Origin: Acetatifactor muris | GTDB lineage: Bacteria > Bacillota > Clostridia > Lachnospirales > Lachnospiraceae | DNA: 64,000 nucleotides | Assembly (NCBI RefSeq): GCF_024623325.1 | Contig: NZ_JANJZD010000001.1 | Coordinates: forward strand, 1 to 64,000 | Direction of reading: 5' to 3' | In this document: piece by piece, positions 45,265 to 54,566 of the stretch | Numbering within the stretch: position 1 is the first letter of the stretch | Layout: each line of letters opens with the position of its first letter | The notes under the pieces: generated by a model | The model's database searches: none | Told to the model about the DNA's origin: nothing | Seen by the model: the letters and a program-made list of their open reading frames with translations, nothing else | Program-made: the position numbers and the translations under genes

Positions 45265-46222
45265 ATATAAAGCTGCAATTGAAGATAAATTTGATGTGGT
45301 TGCATGTACGGATAAAAAGTTTGAGGATATAAATGAACTGCCATTTGGGTGGATACGACCTGCCGACCTAAATAAATATGATTATGATAGGATACTTATT
45401 ACCACATCAAAATATTATGATGATATAAAAATGCAGTTAGTTAAGTGTGGTATATACACTGAAAAAATAATTGGAGTAGATGTTTTCAACGAACGCAGCG
45501 ATGAAACACAACGTTATGGAGAAATTGTGCATGATGTGGAATTGTATAAAGAAAAAAGCAGAGATGAACTATTTCTTTATGACTGTAAGAACCTGAAAAT
45601 TATTACATCTGATAAATATATGTCTGCCGGGAAACCATCCACTCATTATTTTGCACAGGATATATGGGGAGGTAAAAAAATATATCAAAATAATCCGAAG
45701 GAACATTACGATATTGGTTCAAGACTGGATGGATTCATAGCTCATTTGCTGATATTCAGAGAAGTCAATTATATTGATATCAGGCCTCTTCCGTTTGATA
45801 TTCCAAATCTACATTTTATACAGAGCGATGCAACTCAGCTGGAACAGTTTAAGGATAATTCTGTAGAGTCTATATCTTCGTTTCATGCTTTGGAACATTT
45901 TGGATTGGGTAGATATGGGGATGAGATAGACCCTGCAGCATATAGAAAAGTAATAAAAAATATGCAGCGTATAATAAAACCCGGAGGACATATTTATATT
46001 GGCGTGCCAGTAGGACCAAGTAATAAGTTGATATTTAATGCTCACAGGATTTTTGCGATAAAGACAATAATACGATTATTTCACAAAATGACATTACAGG
46101 ATATTGCAATTGTGAAAGATCAAAATGCATACGCAGAGAGCATTAAAGAGTGTGAATATGATAATGTTGGAGAATATTGGTGTGGGTTGTTTGAATTTGT
46201 TAAAAAGGATATTGATTTATAA
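45212..46222 (+). CDS. DUF268 protein with N-terminal Rossmann-like module
   Basis: The 336-residue protein starts with RVIIWGIGQTYYEYK, a small nucleotide-binding-like module (about 5-95, ending EKIIGVDVF), followed by a DUF268 domain that resembles a SAM-dependent methyltransferase (SFHALEHFGLGRYGDEID near residue 225, then GGHIYIGVPVGP). DUF268 proteins are common in glycan clusters and may modify sugars. It overlaps the TagF-like gene by 53 bp. Confidence 0.75.
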   Translation: MIQKERVIIWGIGQTYYEYKAAIEDKFDVVACTDKKFEDINELPFGWIRPADLNKYDYDRILITTSKYYDDIKMQLVKCGIYTEKIIGVDVFNERSDETQRYGEIVHDVELYKEKSRDELFLYDCKNLKIITSDKYMSAGKPSTHYFAQDIWGGKKIYQNNPKEHYDIGSRLDGFIAHLLIFREVNYIDIRPLPFDIPNLHFIQSDATQLEQFKDNSVESISSFHALEHFGLGRYGDEIDPAAYRKVIKNMQRIIKPGGHIYIGVPVGPSNKLIFNAHRIFAIKTIIRLFHKMTLQDIAIVKDQNAYAESIKECEYDNVGEYWCGLFEFVKKDIDL

Positions 46223-47099
46223 AAATACAAATAAAACAGACAGAAAGGTAATTATAAAAACACAAGGCGGATTGGGCAATCAATTATTTCAATATGCTGC
46301 GGGGCTTGAAATTGCAAAAAGATATAATTATTCAATTATGTTTGAGCTGGAATTTCAGAAAAAGAGTAAGAGAAAATTCGAACTGAGGAATTTAGGCATA
46401 AAGGAAAGAATACTATCTGATGAACAGAAAAAAACATTTGTTTACAGATTTCAGAATTTTTTAATTAAATTATATGAAAAATTTATAGCATATAGTTTTG
46501 CAGATAATGAAGTAACCAGACGCATATTTGCCTTGTTTGGCGTATTTTTTTGCAACCATAATAACCCGGATATACCTCATAATTTATTTAGACATAATAC
46601 GATTGTTATTGCAGGTTCCTTTTCTAATGAAAAATATTTTCAGTTTGTTTTGAATGATTTACAAAAAAAGGTAAAGAGATATCTTGTTGAATGGCCATTT
46701 GAATACAGGCATAACACGGTTTGCGTTCATATAAGAAGGGGAGATTATGTAGGAAATGCTGTGCATGAGGTATGTACAGATAAATATTATTATCGTGCAA
46801 TGGATGAGATAGTAAAACAGATTGGTGAATGTTATTTTGTGATTTTTTCGGATGATATTGACTATATAAAAAGAAATATGCAATTTTGCTATCCTTATAC
46901 TGTGTGCACAGAAAAAAATACGATTAAATCCTGGTATTATATGATACAGTGCGATCACTATATAATATCTAACAGTACCTTCAGCTGGTGGGCGCAAAGG
47001 TTGAATGCTAATGCTGGAAAGGTGGTTATCGCGCCACAAAAATGGTTTAATACAAGTGAGAAATGTGATTTATATCATAACGATTGGATTAAAATATGA
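46158..47099 (+). CDS. Alpha-1,2-fucosyltransferase (GT11)
   Basis: The GT11 signature is complete: GGLGNQLFQYAAG near the N-terminus, HIRRGDYVG and SNSTFSWWAQRL. These enzymes transfer fucose from GDP-L-fucose to a hydroxyl of the acceptor, in the cytosol. The start is unsure: the frame opens at 46125, inside the previous gene; ATG 46158 with AAAGAG upstream is the choice given here, and TTG codons further on are possible. The donor may be made by fcl at 29.9 kb. Confidence 0.85.
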   Translation: MIMLENIGVGCLNLLKRILIYKNTNKTDRKVIIKTQGGLGNQLFQYAAGLEIAKRYNYSIMFELEFQKKSKRKFELRNLGIKERILSDEQKKTFVYRFQNFLIKLYEKFIAYSFADNEVTRRIFALFGVFFCNHNNPDIPHNLFRHNTIVIAGSFSNEKYFQFVLNDLQKKVKRYLVEWPFEYRHNTVCVHIRRGDYVGNAVHEVCTDKYYYRAMDEIVKQIGECYFVIFSDDIDYIKRNMQFCYPYTVCTEKNTIKSWYYMIQCDHYIISNSTFSWWAQRLNANAGKVVIAPQKWFNTSEKCDLYHNDWIKI

Positions 47100-47113
47100 G
47101 GGGATAGATTATC

Positions 47114-48604
47114 ATGGATAATAATTTTTTAGAAAGAATAAGCATGTTGCCTTTATGGGATATGATGCAGGAAGTTGATAAAATAGAGGACTATAGTAGA
47201 GAACATAAGGAAAAAACATGCATATGCCATCAGCTAGAACATTTTGAAAAATTGTCCCATAGAAAAAAATATATTGTGATAGGGGCAGGTAAAGATGGAA
47301 ATGAACTCGTTAGATTATTAAATGTAATGGGTAAAGAAATAACAAATTGGGGTGATAATTCTAAAGATAAAATAGGAAAAAATGTTTACGGTTATGTAAT
47401 TCATTCAGTTGATGACATCTTAAAAAGATATTCTGGAGAAGTAATACTGATTGCTTCTCGAAAATACGAAATAGAACTTTTGAATCAGGTACTGGAATAT
47501 AAAATTGAATTGAAAAGCAGCATATTTGACTATGACGAGATTTATACAAGAGGAATGTGGGCAAGAGAATCAAGGAAAAAAGCAGTACTATCTTATCCAC
47601 CCATGAAAATAACAATTGGAATAACTTCTGCATGCCCTAATAAATGCCTGTTTTGTTCTTATCATGGTGAAGCAGCGAGAGAGGTGAGTAATACATATAA
47701 TTTACCTTATATGTTGTCCTATAAAGATTTTTGCAAAATGATTGATATGGCGAAACAAGGAGGGGTGCCACATATTCATATATGTGGTACAGGAGAGCCA
47801 TTTGTTAATCCTGAAGTACTAAAAATGATAGATTATGTAATAAAAAATTATGGATATGTATCATTGCAGACAGATTTTTGGAAAGAATTATTTCAAAAAA
47901 GGGACTATTTGAATGAGATTATTAAAAGAGAAAAATATATTACATATATTGCAACTGATATATTATCATCGAAAGAAGAAGAGCATAATGCAATAAAACA
48001 GGGAATGAAATATTGTGATTTAATGGACATGCTGGAGTATTTGGGAAGGAACAGTAACGTACGTATTCGGGCAGTAAATATTCTTACAAGGAGTAATTTC
48101 AGATATTTGCGGGGTATTATTGATGATTTATTACTGCGAAAAGTAAATTTTGAACTCTGGATTACTAATCTGTTGTCGTATGATTATTCGCCGTACACTT
48201 CATCGGATAATGTATATCAGTCAGGAGATATTGAAATAACCAAAGCACTTGCTGAAGTTGAGGAATATGCAAAAGAAAAAGGCGTGAAGATAGGGATTCC
48301 GGAACCGGCAGATTATGAGAGGGAGTGTTCTGTATTTTGGGAATCTTTTCAGACATGGCCTGTTCGAGGATGTGAGAAAGAACGATATGTAGAAAATATG
48401 ATTCCTCATGCATGCGCAGCAGTGGTCAGAGGGAAATTGAATTCGCAGGGATATTTGTTTGATTATGATAATATTATGGATGCGTGGAATAATGAGATAA
48501 TTGTAAAAATTCGAGAAAATATATTGAAGAACAGATATCCAGATGAGTGGTGCAAAAAATGTTTTATGTATCAGGATACGGACTCATATTTTAAAAAGGT
48601 ATAG
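47114..48604 (+). CDS. Radical SAM protein with N-terminal Rossmann-like module
   Basis: The 496-residue protein has a helical lead, the Rossmann-like module KKYIVIGAGKDGNELV (about 52-140), then a radical SAM domain with C174, C178 and C181 for the 4Fe-4S cluster (CPNKCLFC), the GTGEPF motif near 232, and a short SPASM-like end with Cys residues (CEKE, HACAA and CKKC near 480). Radical SAM enzymes with such ends often rearrange or dehydrogenate sugars or peptides. Its substrate in this locus is unknown. Confidence 0.85.
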   Translation: MDNNFLERISMLPLWDMMQEVDKIEDYSREHKEKTCICHQLEHFEKLSHRKKYIVIGAGKDGNELVRLLNVMGKEITNWGDNSKDKIGKNVYGYVIHSVDDILKRYSGEVILIASRKYEIELLNQVLEYKIELKSSIFDYDEIYTRGMWARESRKKAVLSYPPMKITIGITSACPNKCLFCSYHGEAAREVSNTYNLPYMLSYKDFCKMIDMAKQGGVPHIHICGTGEPFVNPEVLKMIDYVIKNYGYVSLQTDFWKELFQKRDYLNEIIKREKYITYIATDILSSKEEEHNAIKQGMKYCDLMDMLEYLGRNSNVRIRAVNILTRSNFRYLRGIIDDLLLRKVNFELWITNLLSYDYSPYTSSDNVYQSGDIEITKALAEVEEYAKEKGVKIGIPEPADYERECSVFWESFQTWPVRGCEKERYVENMIPHACAAVVRGKLNSQGYLFDYDNIMDAWNNEIIVKIRENILKNRYPDEWCKKCFMYQDTDSYFKKV

Positions 48605-48610
48605 ATTACT

Positions 48611-50329
48611 ATGTGCGGAATTTTAGGCGGGAATAATGAAAAATGGGACTATCAAAGTGCAATCAAAAAATTATTTCACAGGGGTCCCGATGCAGTGAGT
48701 ATACATAAGGCACGACATTTTACATTTGCATTTACAAGACTATCTGTTATCGATCTAAACAATAATGCAATGCAGCCTATGGTTTCAAAGGACAAAAGAT
48801 ATACGATTGTATTTAATGGTGAAATCTATGATTATGGCAAGGTACGGGACAGGCTAATACAAAGCGGTTATGTTTTTAAAACGAAATCCGATACAGAAGT
48901 ATTGCTTTATGCGTTTTCAAATTGGCGGGAAAAATTAGTAGAATATATTGATGGTATTTTTGCATTTGCAATATATGATGAATTAGAGAGAAAGCTCTAT
49001 TTGTTTAGGGATAGGTGTGGAGTAAAACCGTTATATTATTATGAAAATGGCCGGGATTTTGCCTTTGCCTCTGAATTGAAAGCATTTGAACAACTGGGAA
49101 CTGATATTCAATTAACTCTGGATAATACTGCACTATATGATTACCATACATATTTATACATTCCAGAACCTAAAAGCATGTATCGTGAGGTGAAAAAACT
49201 GCCTGCAGCCAGTATGCTTGTCTATGATATTGAGGCCCGAAGAATTCTTAGCATAAAAAAATATTGGAAAGTATGCTTAAATTCAAAGGCAGGGAATCCT
49301 TTAAGTGAAAAGGAAATGGATGACAAGGCATCAGAGCTGAAATTTCATTTATGCAATGCTGTAAAAAGGCAGGTAGTGGCGGACGTACCAGTGGGGACAT
49401 TTCTGAGTGGAGGGGTGGACTCCAGCATAATAACAGCGGAAACCAAAAATAATGTAAACAGACAGATAGCAGCTTTTTCTATCGGATTTTCTGACAGAAG
49501 ATATGATGAATCGAAATATGCTCGTGAGGCGGCGAAACTGCTGGGAGTACAGTTACATTTAAAGACATTTGAAAGTTCAGATTTTAGCAGATTGTATTTC
49601 AAACTGAAGGAAATGTTTGATGAACCTTTTGCAGACACTTCTGCTTATCCGACATATTTTGTATCTACGTATGCAAAGGAACAGGTTACAGTTGTCTTAA
49701 CAGGAGATGGCGGAGATGAATTATTTGGAGGATACGCAAGATGTGCATATTGCAGAGATACACTCCAGAAAAGGAAATATACAAATAAAATCATCTCAGA
49801 TTTATATATCAAGTATGCCAGGGAACTGGATTTATTCGGAGGCTGTTTTGATCAAATATTAGAAGAAGATCTGGCCATGCTGGCGCCGTGGTATGCGAAG
49901 ATTGATTTTTCTGAAAGAAAACGATTGAGAAAGAAGTTTGGTATTCCAAGAGAGTATGATGATTTTTGGTATTATAGAAAATACTACCATAAGGATTTGC
50001 CACCTTATACCAGGATGCGTTATTTGGACTTTATGACATATCTGAACGGAGATATTTTGACTAAGGTGGACAGAACTTCCATGGCAGCCTCTCTTGAAGC
50101 AAGGGTGCCTTTTCTGGACAGAGAAGTAGTGGACTTTGCATTTTCATTAACAGAACAGGAATGTAATCCTAACGGGGAATTAAAAGGATTATTAAAACAT
50201 GCATATAGAAATGAAATACAGAAAGAATTTTTTGACAGAAAAAAACAGGGATTTAGTATTCCAGTTTCATATATCAGTAAGAAAGCAGGCCCACAGGAAA
50301 AACTGATTTATGATTTATGGAAATTATAG
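48611..50329 (+). CDS. asnB: Asparagine-synthase-like glutamine amidotransferase
   Basis: The 572-residue protein has an N-terminal class II glutaminase with Cys2 nucleophile (MCGILGG), HRGPDAV and NGEIYD, then the synthetase PP-loop SGGVDSS near 263. In sugar clusters these enzymes amidate hexuronic acids, a role that fits the UDP-glucuronate epimerase-like gene in this locus; free asparagine synthesis is possible. It is 7 bp after the radical SAM gene. Confidence 0.9.
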   Translation: MCGILGGNNEKWDYQSAIKKLFHRGPDAVSIHKARHFTFAFTRLSVIDLNNNAMQPMVSKDKRYTIVFNGEIYDYGKVRDRLIQSGYVFKTKSDTEVLLYAFSNWREKLVEYIDGIFAFAIYDELERKLYLFRDRCGVKPLYYYENGRDFAFASELKAFEQLGTDIQLTLDNTALYDYHTYLYIPEPKSMYREVKKLPAASMLVYDIEARRILSIKKYWKVCLNSKAGNPLSEKEMDDKASELKFHLCNAVKRQVVADVPVGTFLSGGVDSSIITAETKNNVNRQIAAFSIGFSDRRYDESKYAREAAKLLGVQLHLKTFESSDFSRLYFKLKEMFDEPFADTSAYPTYFVSTYAKEQVTVVLTGDGGDELFGGYARCAYCRDTLQKRKYTNKIISDLYIKYARELDLFGGCFDQILEEDLAMLAPWYAKIDFSERKRLRKKFGIPREYDDFWYYRKYYHKDLPPYTRMRYLDFMTYLNGDILTKVDRTSMAASLEARVPFLDREVVDFAFSLTEQECNPNGELKGLLKHAYRNEIQKEFFDRKKQGFSIPVSYISKKAGPQEKLIYDLWKL

Positions 50330-50364
50330 CAGAATGCTAAAGTAAGGAAAGACGTGGAGATAAG

Positions 50365-50841
50365 ATGAAAAAGAGTATTTTTGGAACAGTATCATTTCTT
50401 ATTGGTGTTGTGGCGGGAGGCAGCGCTATAGGAAAATATCTAAATGAAAAGCTGACAGAGAAACAAGAAATGTCAGACAAACATTTGGACTTGTTTCTGA
50501 TGATGAATCAATGGGTGCGTAATCGACAGGAAGGTAAAGAATTATCTCTGTATTTTGAGCGGAATGGTTATAGAAAAATTGCAGTTTACGGAGTGAGCTA
50601 TGTGGGACAGACATTACTGAATGAGCTGAAGGATACAACCATACATGTGAACTATGCTGTAGATAGAAATTCTGGCAAAAAGGTGGATGGAGTGATGGTG
50701 TATTCGGTAGAGGAGATGACAGACAATGTAGATGCAATAGTTGTAACTGCTATTGGGGCCTTTGATGAAATTCGGGATATGCTGGAAGAGATAGTGAATT
50801 GTCCAATAATATCTTTGGAAGATATTATCTTTGAGGTTTAG
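50365..50841 (+). CDS. Membrane-anchored stand-alone Rossmann-like module
   Basis: The 158-residue protein has an N-terminal membrane helix (about 4-25) and then only the small module that recurs in this locus: KIAVYGVSYVGQTLLNELK, VNYAVDRNSG and a C-terminal SLEDIIFEV. The segment just before it (LFLMMNQWVRNRQEGKEL) resembles the linker in the next gene. This shows that the module can act as its own protein. Function unknown; a nucleotide- or acyl-carrier-like binding role is inferred. Confidence 0.7.
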   Translation: MKKSIFGTVSFLIGVVAGGSAIGKYLNEKLTEKQEMSDKHLDLFLMMNQWVRNRQEGKELSLYFERNGYRKIAVYGVSYVGQTLLNELKDTTIHVNYAVDRNSGKKVDGVMVYSVEEMTDNVDAIVVTAIGAFDEIRDMLEEIVNCPIISLEDIIFEV

Positions 50842-50873
50842 AGCATCATATTATCATGAGAAGGGACTACCAT

Positions 50874-52163
50874 ATGAAGGTATCAATTATTACTTCAGCA
50901 TTTAACTGTAAAAAATATTTGAAAGAGATGGTGGACAGCATTATTGCTCAGACTTACAGAGACTGGGAAATGATATTGATTGATGATGCCTCTGATGACG
51001 GTACCTGGAATGTGATTAAAAGCATTGTGGATGATAGAATTATAAAAATCAGAAATATAGAAAATGTGGGGTTGACTAAAAACCTGAACAGAGCTTTGGG
51101 AATTGCCCAAGGGAAATATATTATGAGAATGGATGCAGATGATATTGCAGCGCCAGACAGGATAGAAAAGCAAGTTGCCTTTATGGAAGTAAATCCGGAT
51201 GTGGTTTTATCTGGCTGCTGGATGCAATGCTTTGGAGAAGTGCATGATATTACAAAAACTCATTTGAATGATATGGATATCCGTATTGACTTAATTTTTA
51301 ATACTGCCATTATGCATCCTACATTTATTGTAAGAAATGATGTGATTAAAAAGTATGCTGTTAAGTACAATGAAGATTTGAAATATGCGCAGGATTATTT
51401 TTTTGCTTATCAGCTTTCTGAGTTTGGGAAACTTGCTAATATACCGGAAGTTTTAGTGCGGTATAGAGCGCATGCGGGTCAAATTGGTTCAAAATACAGA
51501 AGTGAGCAAAAAAATTGTGCTGATGTTACAAGGAATAAAATCCTTAGAGATATGGGTATTGAACTGAATGATGATGAGTTTAAAGTCTGGTCAAATTTTT
51601 GCTTGGGAGAAGTAAAACAGTACGATCAGAAAGAAAGGGAATTATTACTTGGGATTGCAGAACGTTTGGCAGACAATAAACATTTGAAAAATGAATATGA
51701 CAGCCAAAAACTGAAGGAAAGGTTATCGGAGAAGCTGTATTTACAAAGTGCAAATGATGGAAAGACTGGTAGTAAGCAAGAACAGGAAGCAGAAAAATAT
51801 AAAAGACTTTTTGGCTTGATGAATCGTTGGTTAAAGCTGAAACAGAGAGGAAAGAGTCTGGCTGACTGGTTTTCGAAGAAAGGGCTTGTGAATATTGCCA
51901 TATATGGAATGGGCGAGGTCGGGGAATGTTTAGTTGATGAATTAAAAGACAGTCCCGTACATGTCGTATATGGTATAGATCGGTATAGTGGAATCAGATG
52001 TTCTCTAAAGGAAGTAGTATCATTGAATGATACCCTAAAAGAGGTGGATGCAATTGTTATAACAACAGTGCACCATACAGATGATATAAAAATGGATTTG
52101 AGCGGGAAGGTCGCGAGTCTTCTTATTCTTTTAGAAGATATTATATTTGAGATTGATTTATAA
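50874..52163 (+). CDS. GT2 glycosyltransferase with C-terminal Rossmann-like module
   Basis: The 429-residue protein has a GT2 domain (about 3-230: KVSIITSAFNCKK, ILIDDASDDGT, the DxD site MRMDADDIAAPDR) and a C-terminal module starting NIAIYGMGEVGECLVDELK near 340. The end ILLEDIIFEIDL is very close to that of the preceding gene, indicating shared ancestry of the modules. ATG 50874 has GAGAAGGG about 9 bases upstream. Confidence 0.85.
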   Translation: MKVSIITSAFNCKKYLKEMVDSIIAQTYRDWEMILIDDASDDGTWNVIKSIVDDRIIKIRNIENVGLTKNLNRALGIAQGKYIMRMDADDIAAPDRIEKQVAFMEVNPDVVLSGCWMQCFGEVHDITKTHLNDMDIRIDLIFNTAIMHPTFIVRNDVIKKYAVKYNEDLKYAQDYFFAYQLSEFGKLANIPEVLVRYRAHAGQIGSKYRSEQKNCADVTRNKILRDMGIELNDDEFKVWSNFCLGEVKQYDQKERELLLGIAERLADNKHLKNEYDSQKLKERLSEKLYLQSANDGKTGSKQEQEAEKYKRLFGLMNRWLKLKQRGKSLADWFSKKGLVNIAIYGMGEVGECLVDELKDSPVHVVYGIDRYSGIRCSLKEVVSLNDTLKEVDAIVITTVHHTDDIKMDLSGKVASLLILLEDIIFEIDL

Positions 52164-52182
52164 CGGAGTGGTCAGATATAAG

Positions 52183-53394
52183 ATGCGTGAAACAGAAAAG
52201 ACAGATGCACAGATAGCAATAATAGTAGCACTATATAATGCGGAACAATATTTGGGAAAATGCATTCAGAGTATTATAAATCAAACATACAGGGAATTGG
52301 AAATTATTCTTGTTGATGACGGCTCTACAGACGGATCCTATTCTGTATGCCTGGGGTTTGCTGAAAATGACGAAAGAATAAAAGTAATTCAGCAAGAAAA
52401 CAGAGGAACGCTAAGTGCCAAAAGAGCGGGGTTGGACGCTGCAAATGCAGGATATATTATGTTTGTGGATGCAGATGACTGGATTATGCCGGAAATGTGT
52501 GAAAAGTTATATGAGATAGTAAAAAGAGAACAGGTTGACCTGGTTACTTCAGGAATTATCAGATACTTTTCCAGGGAACATTGTATCTGGGATCATGACA
52601 CAATCAAAGAAGGCAAATATGTGGGAGTAGATTACAAAGAAAAAGTTTTGACGCATATGCTGTGTGACGGTGTTTTTTCCAGGCGGGGAATTGATGCCAG
52701 CTTGGCTATAAAAATTTTCAGGAAAGATTTATTATACCCGGTTGTCAAAGATGCAGAAGAAAGATATGGATATTTGTTTGGTGAGGACACCGCAGTTTTA
52801 TATCCATATATGCTGAAAGCAGAATCTTCCTATATCACGAAAGAGTGCTTTTACTATCATCGGCAATATGAGAACTATCAGAATAGATATTATGATGATC
52901 AAAATTTTGAATATAAAGTAGAAAAATTATATTGTTATCTGAAAGATATATTTGAAAAACATGATGTACATAGTTCCTTGATGAGGCAGTTGGATTATTT
53001 TGTATGTGGTTTGTTATGGGCAAAATGTGAGCTGAAAGTTAAAAAAATTGTGCAAGAAGTGCCCAAAATGCAGCAGTATTTATTTCCCTTTCATCTGGTA
53101 AAGCCTGATAGTAGAATCTTGTTGTATGGAGCGGGGGCAGTGGGAAAATCGTTTTATGCGCAGCTTAAAAAAACCGGGTATTGCAAAGAAGTCATTTGGC
53201 AGGATAAACAGTATGAAAAATATCAGAATGAAAGTTTGCCTGTAAAGAGAGTGTGGGGGGGAGTAGATATAGATGTGTGCATAATAGCGGTACAAGATGA
53301 GCAATTAGCACACCAAATAAAAAAAGAGTTAGTTAGCCTTGGGATGGAAGAAAGAAAAATAGTATGGGAATTACCACTATTATCCATGTGGTAG
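52183..53394 (+). CDS. GT2 glycosyltransferase with C-terminal Rossmann-like module
   Basis: A GT2 domain (IAIIVALYNAEQYLGKC, ILVDDGSTDGS, FVDADDWIMP) occupies roughly the first 220 residues; a short helical part follows, then the module RILLYGAGAVGKSFYAQLK near 310. The 403-residue length assumes ATG 52183; the frame is open to 52147, overlapping the previous gene by 17 bp. Confidence 0.85.
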   Translation: MRETEKTDAQIAIIVALYNAEQYLGKCIQSIINQTYRELEIILVDDGSTDGSYSVCLGFAENDERIKVIQQENRGTLSAKRAGLDAANAGYIMFVDADDWIMPEMCEKLYEIVKREQVDLVTSGIIRYFSREHCIWDHDTIKEGKYVGVDYKEKVLTHMLCDGVFSRRGIDASLAIKIFRKDLLYPVVKDAEERYGYLFGEDTAVLYPYMLKAESSYITKECFYYHRQYENYQNRYYDDQNFEYKVEKLYCYLKDIFEKHDVHSSLMRQLDYFVCGLLWAKCELKVKKIVQEVPKMQQYLFPFHLVKPDSRILLYGAGAVGKSFYAQLKKTGYCKEVIWQDKQYEKYQNESLPVKRVWGGVDIDVCIIAVQDEQLAHQIKKELVSLGMEERKIVWELPLLSMW

Positions 53395-53405
53395 AAGGAG
53401 AAATT

Positions 53406-54566
53406 TTGAGTAACAAAAAAATCAGCATAATAGTTCCCATCTATAATATTCAACAATATCTGGACAAATGTATATCAAGTATAATAGCTCAATCTTATAA
53501 AAATCTGGAAATTATTTTGGTAGACGATGGATCCACAGATAATTCCGGGAAAATATGTGATAGGTTTGCAGCATATGATAACAGAATTAAAGTCATTCAT
53601 AAGGATAATGGAGGACTTGTTTCTGCGAGGAAGGAAGGAATAAAGGCTGCAGAGGGAGAGTATATAGGATTTGTAGATGGGGATGATTATATAGAGCGAG
53701 AAATGTACGAAATGCTTGCTCATTACATAGAAGAGATGCAGGTAGACTTTATCCATTCCGGGTACTTTAAAAATGATGGTCAGAAGTTTTCTGTGAAAAC
53801 AAAGAAAAAATACATATTAAATAACAGAAAAAGCAGAGAAAATATTATTAAAAAAATGATACTGGATCCTACAGACAGCGAGGCAGTGTCTTCCAGTATC
53901 TGGTCAAAACTTTTTAAAAAGGAATTTCTGGGTTCGGCATATATGGGGATGCAGGATAAGCTTTCCTATGGGGAGGATTTGTGGTGCATATGCTCGTGTA
54001 TTATGAGATGTGATTCTTTTGGGACAGTACCTGAGGCCTGGTACCATTATATGAAACGTGAAACTTCTATATGTAATGAACGAAACCTGGATAATATTCA
54101 ACGTGAAACAGAATTATATAAGTCTTTGGGAAAATTGTTTGAAGATTATGAATTATATAGAGCGCTGAAAGCAGAACTGGAGCACTTTTATCTCAGGAAC
54201 TTGCTGATATGCATGAGGCAACTGACCAATACAGTGTGTCCTGTGTATCAGTATCCCATTATAGATGAATTGGCTGGGAAGAAAATCCTTTTATATGGTA
54301 TGGGAGAAGTGGGACAGGATTATTACACACAACTTCGAAGAGATATGCGTTGCACATTGATGGCAGTTTCGGATAGATGTGCAGAGAAATATAAGTGTGA
54401 TTTCATGAAAGTAATTGAGGCGGATGAGATTACGGTATGCGACTGTGATGTCATTGTGGTTGCTGTATTGCGGGAAGAAACGGCGAGAATGATTGCGGAT
54501 GAGCTGGCGGCGAAAGGCATTGGAAGGGAGAAAATAGTATGGAGACAGCCAAAGCTTGTGGTGTGA
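53406..54566 (+). CDS. GT2 glycosyltransferase with C-terminal Rossmann-like module
   Basis: The 386-residue protein has GT2 motifs KISIIVPIYNIQQYLDKC, ILVDDGSTDNS and the DxD segment FVDGDDYIE, then the module KILLYGMGEVGQDYYTQLR near 297. TTG 53406 is the start because AAGGAG lies 5 bases upstream; the longer ATG frame from 53364 overlaps the previous gene. The last module strand overlaps the next gene by 28 bp. Confidence 0.85.
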   Translation: MSNKKISIIVPIYNIQQYLDKCISSIIAQSYKNLEIILVDDGSTDNSGKICDRFAAYDNRIKVIHKDNGGLVSARKEGIKAAEGEYIGFVDGDDYIEREMYEMLAHYIEEMQVDFIHSGYFKNDGQKFSVKTKKKYILNNRKSRENIIKKMILDPTDSEAVSSSIWSKLFKKEFLGSAYMGMQDKLSYGEDLWCICSCIMRCDSFGTVPEAWYHYMKRETSICNERNLDNIQRETELYKSLGKLFEDYELYRALKAELEHFYLRNLLICMRQLTNTVCPVYQYPIIDELAGKKILLYGMGEVGQDYYTQLRRDMRCTLMAVSDRCAEKYKCDFMKVIEADEITVCDCDVIVVAVLREETARMIADELAAKGIGREKIVWRQPKLVV

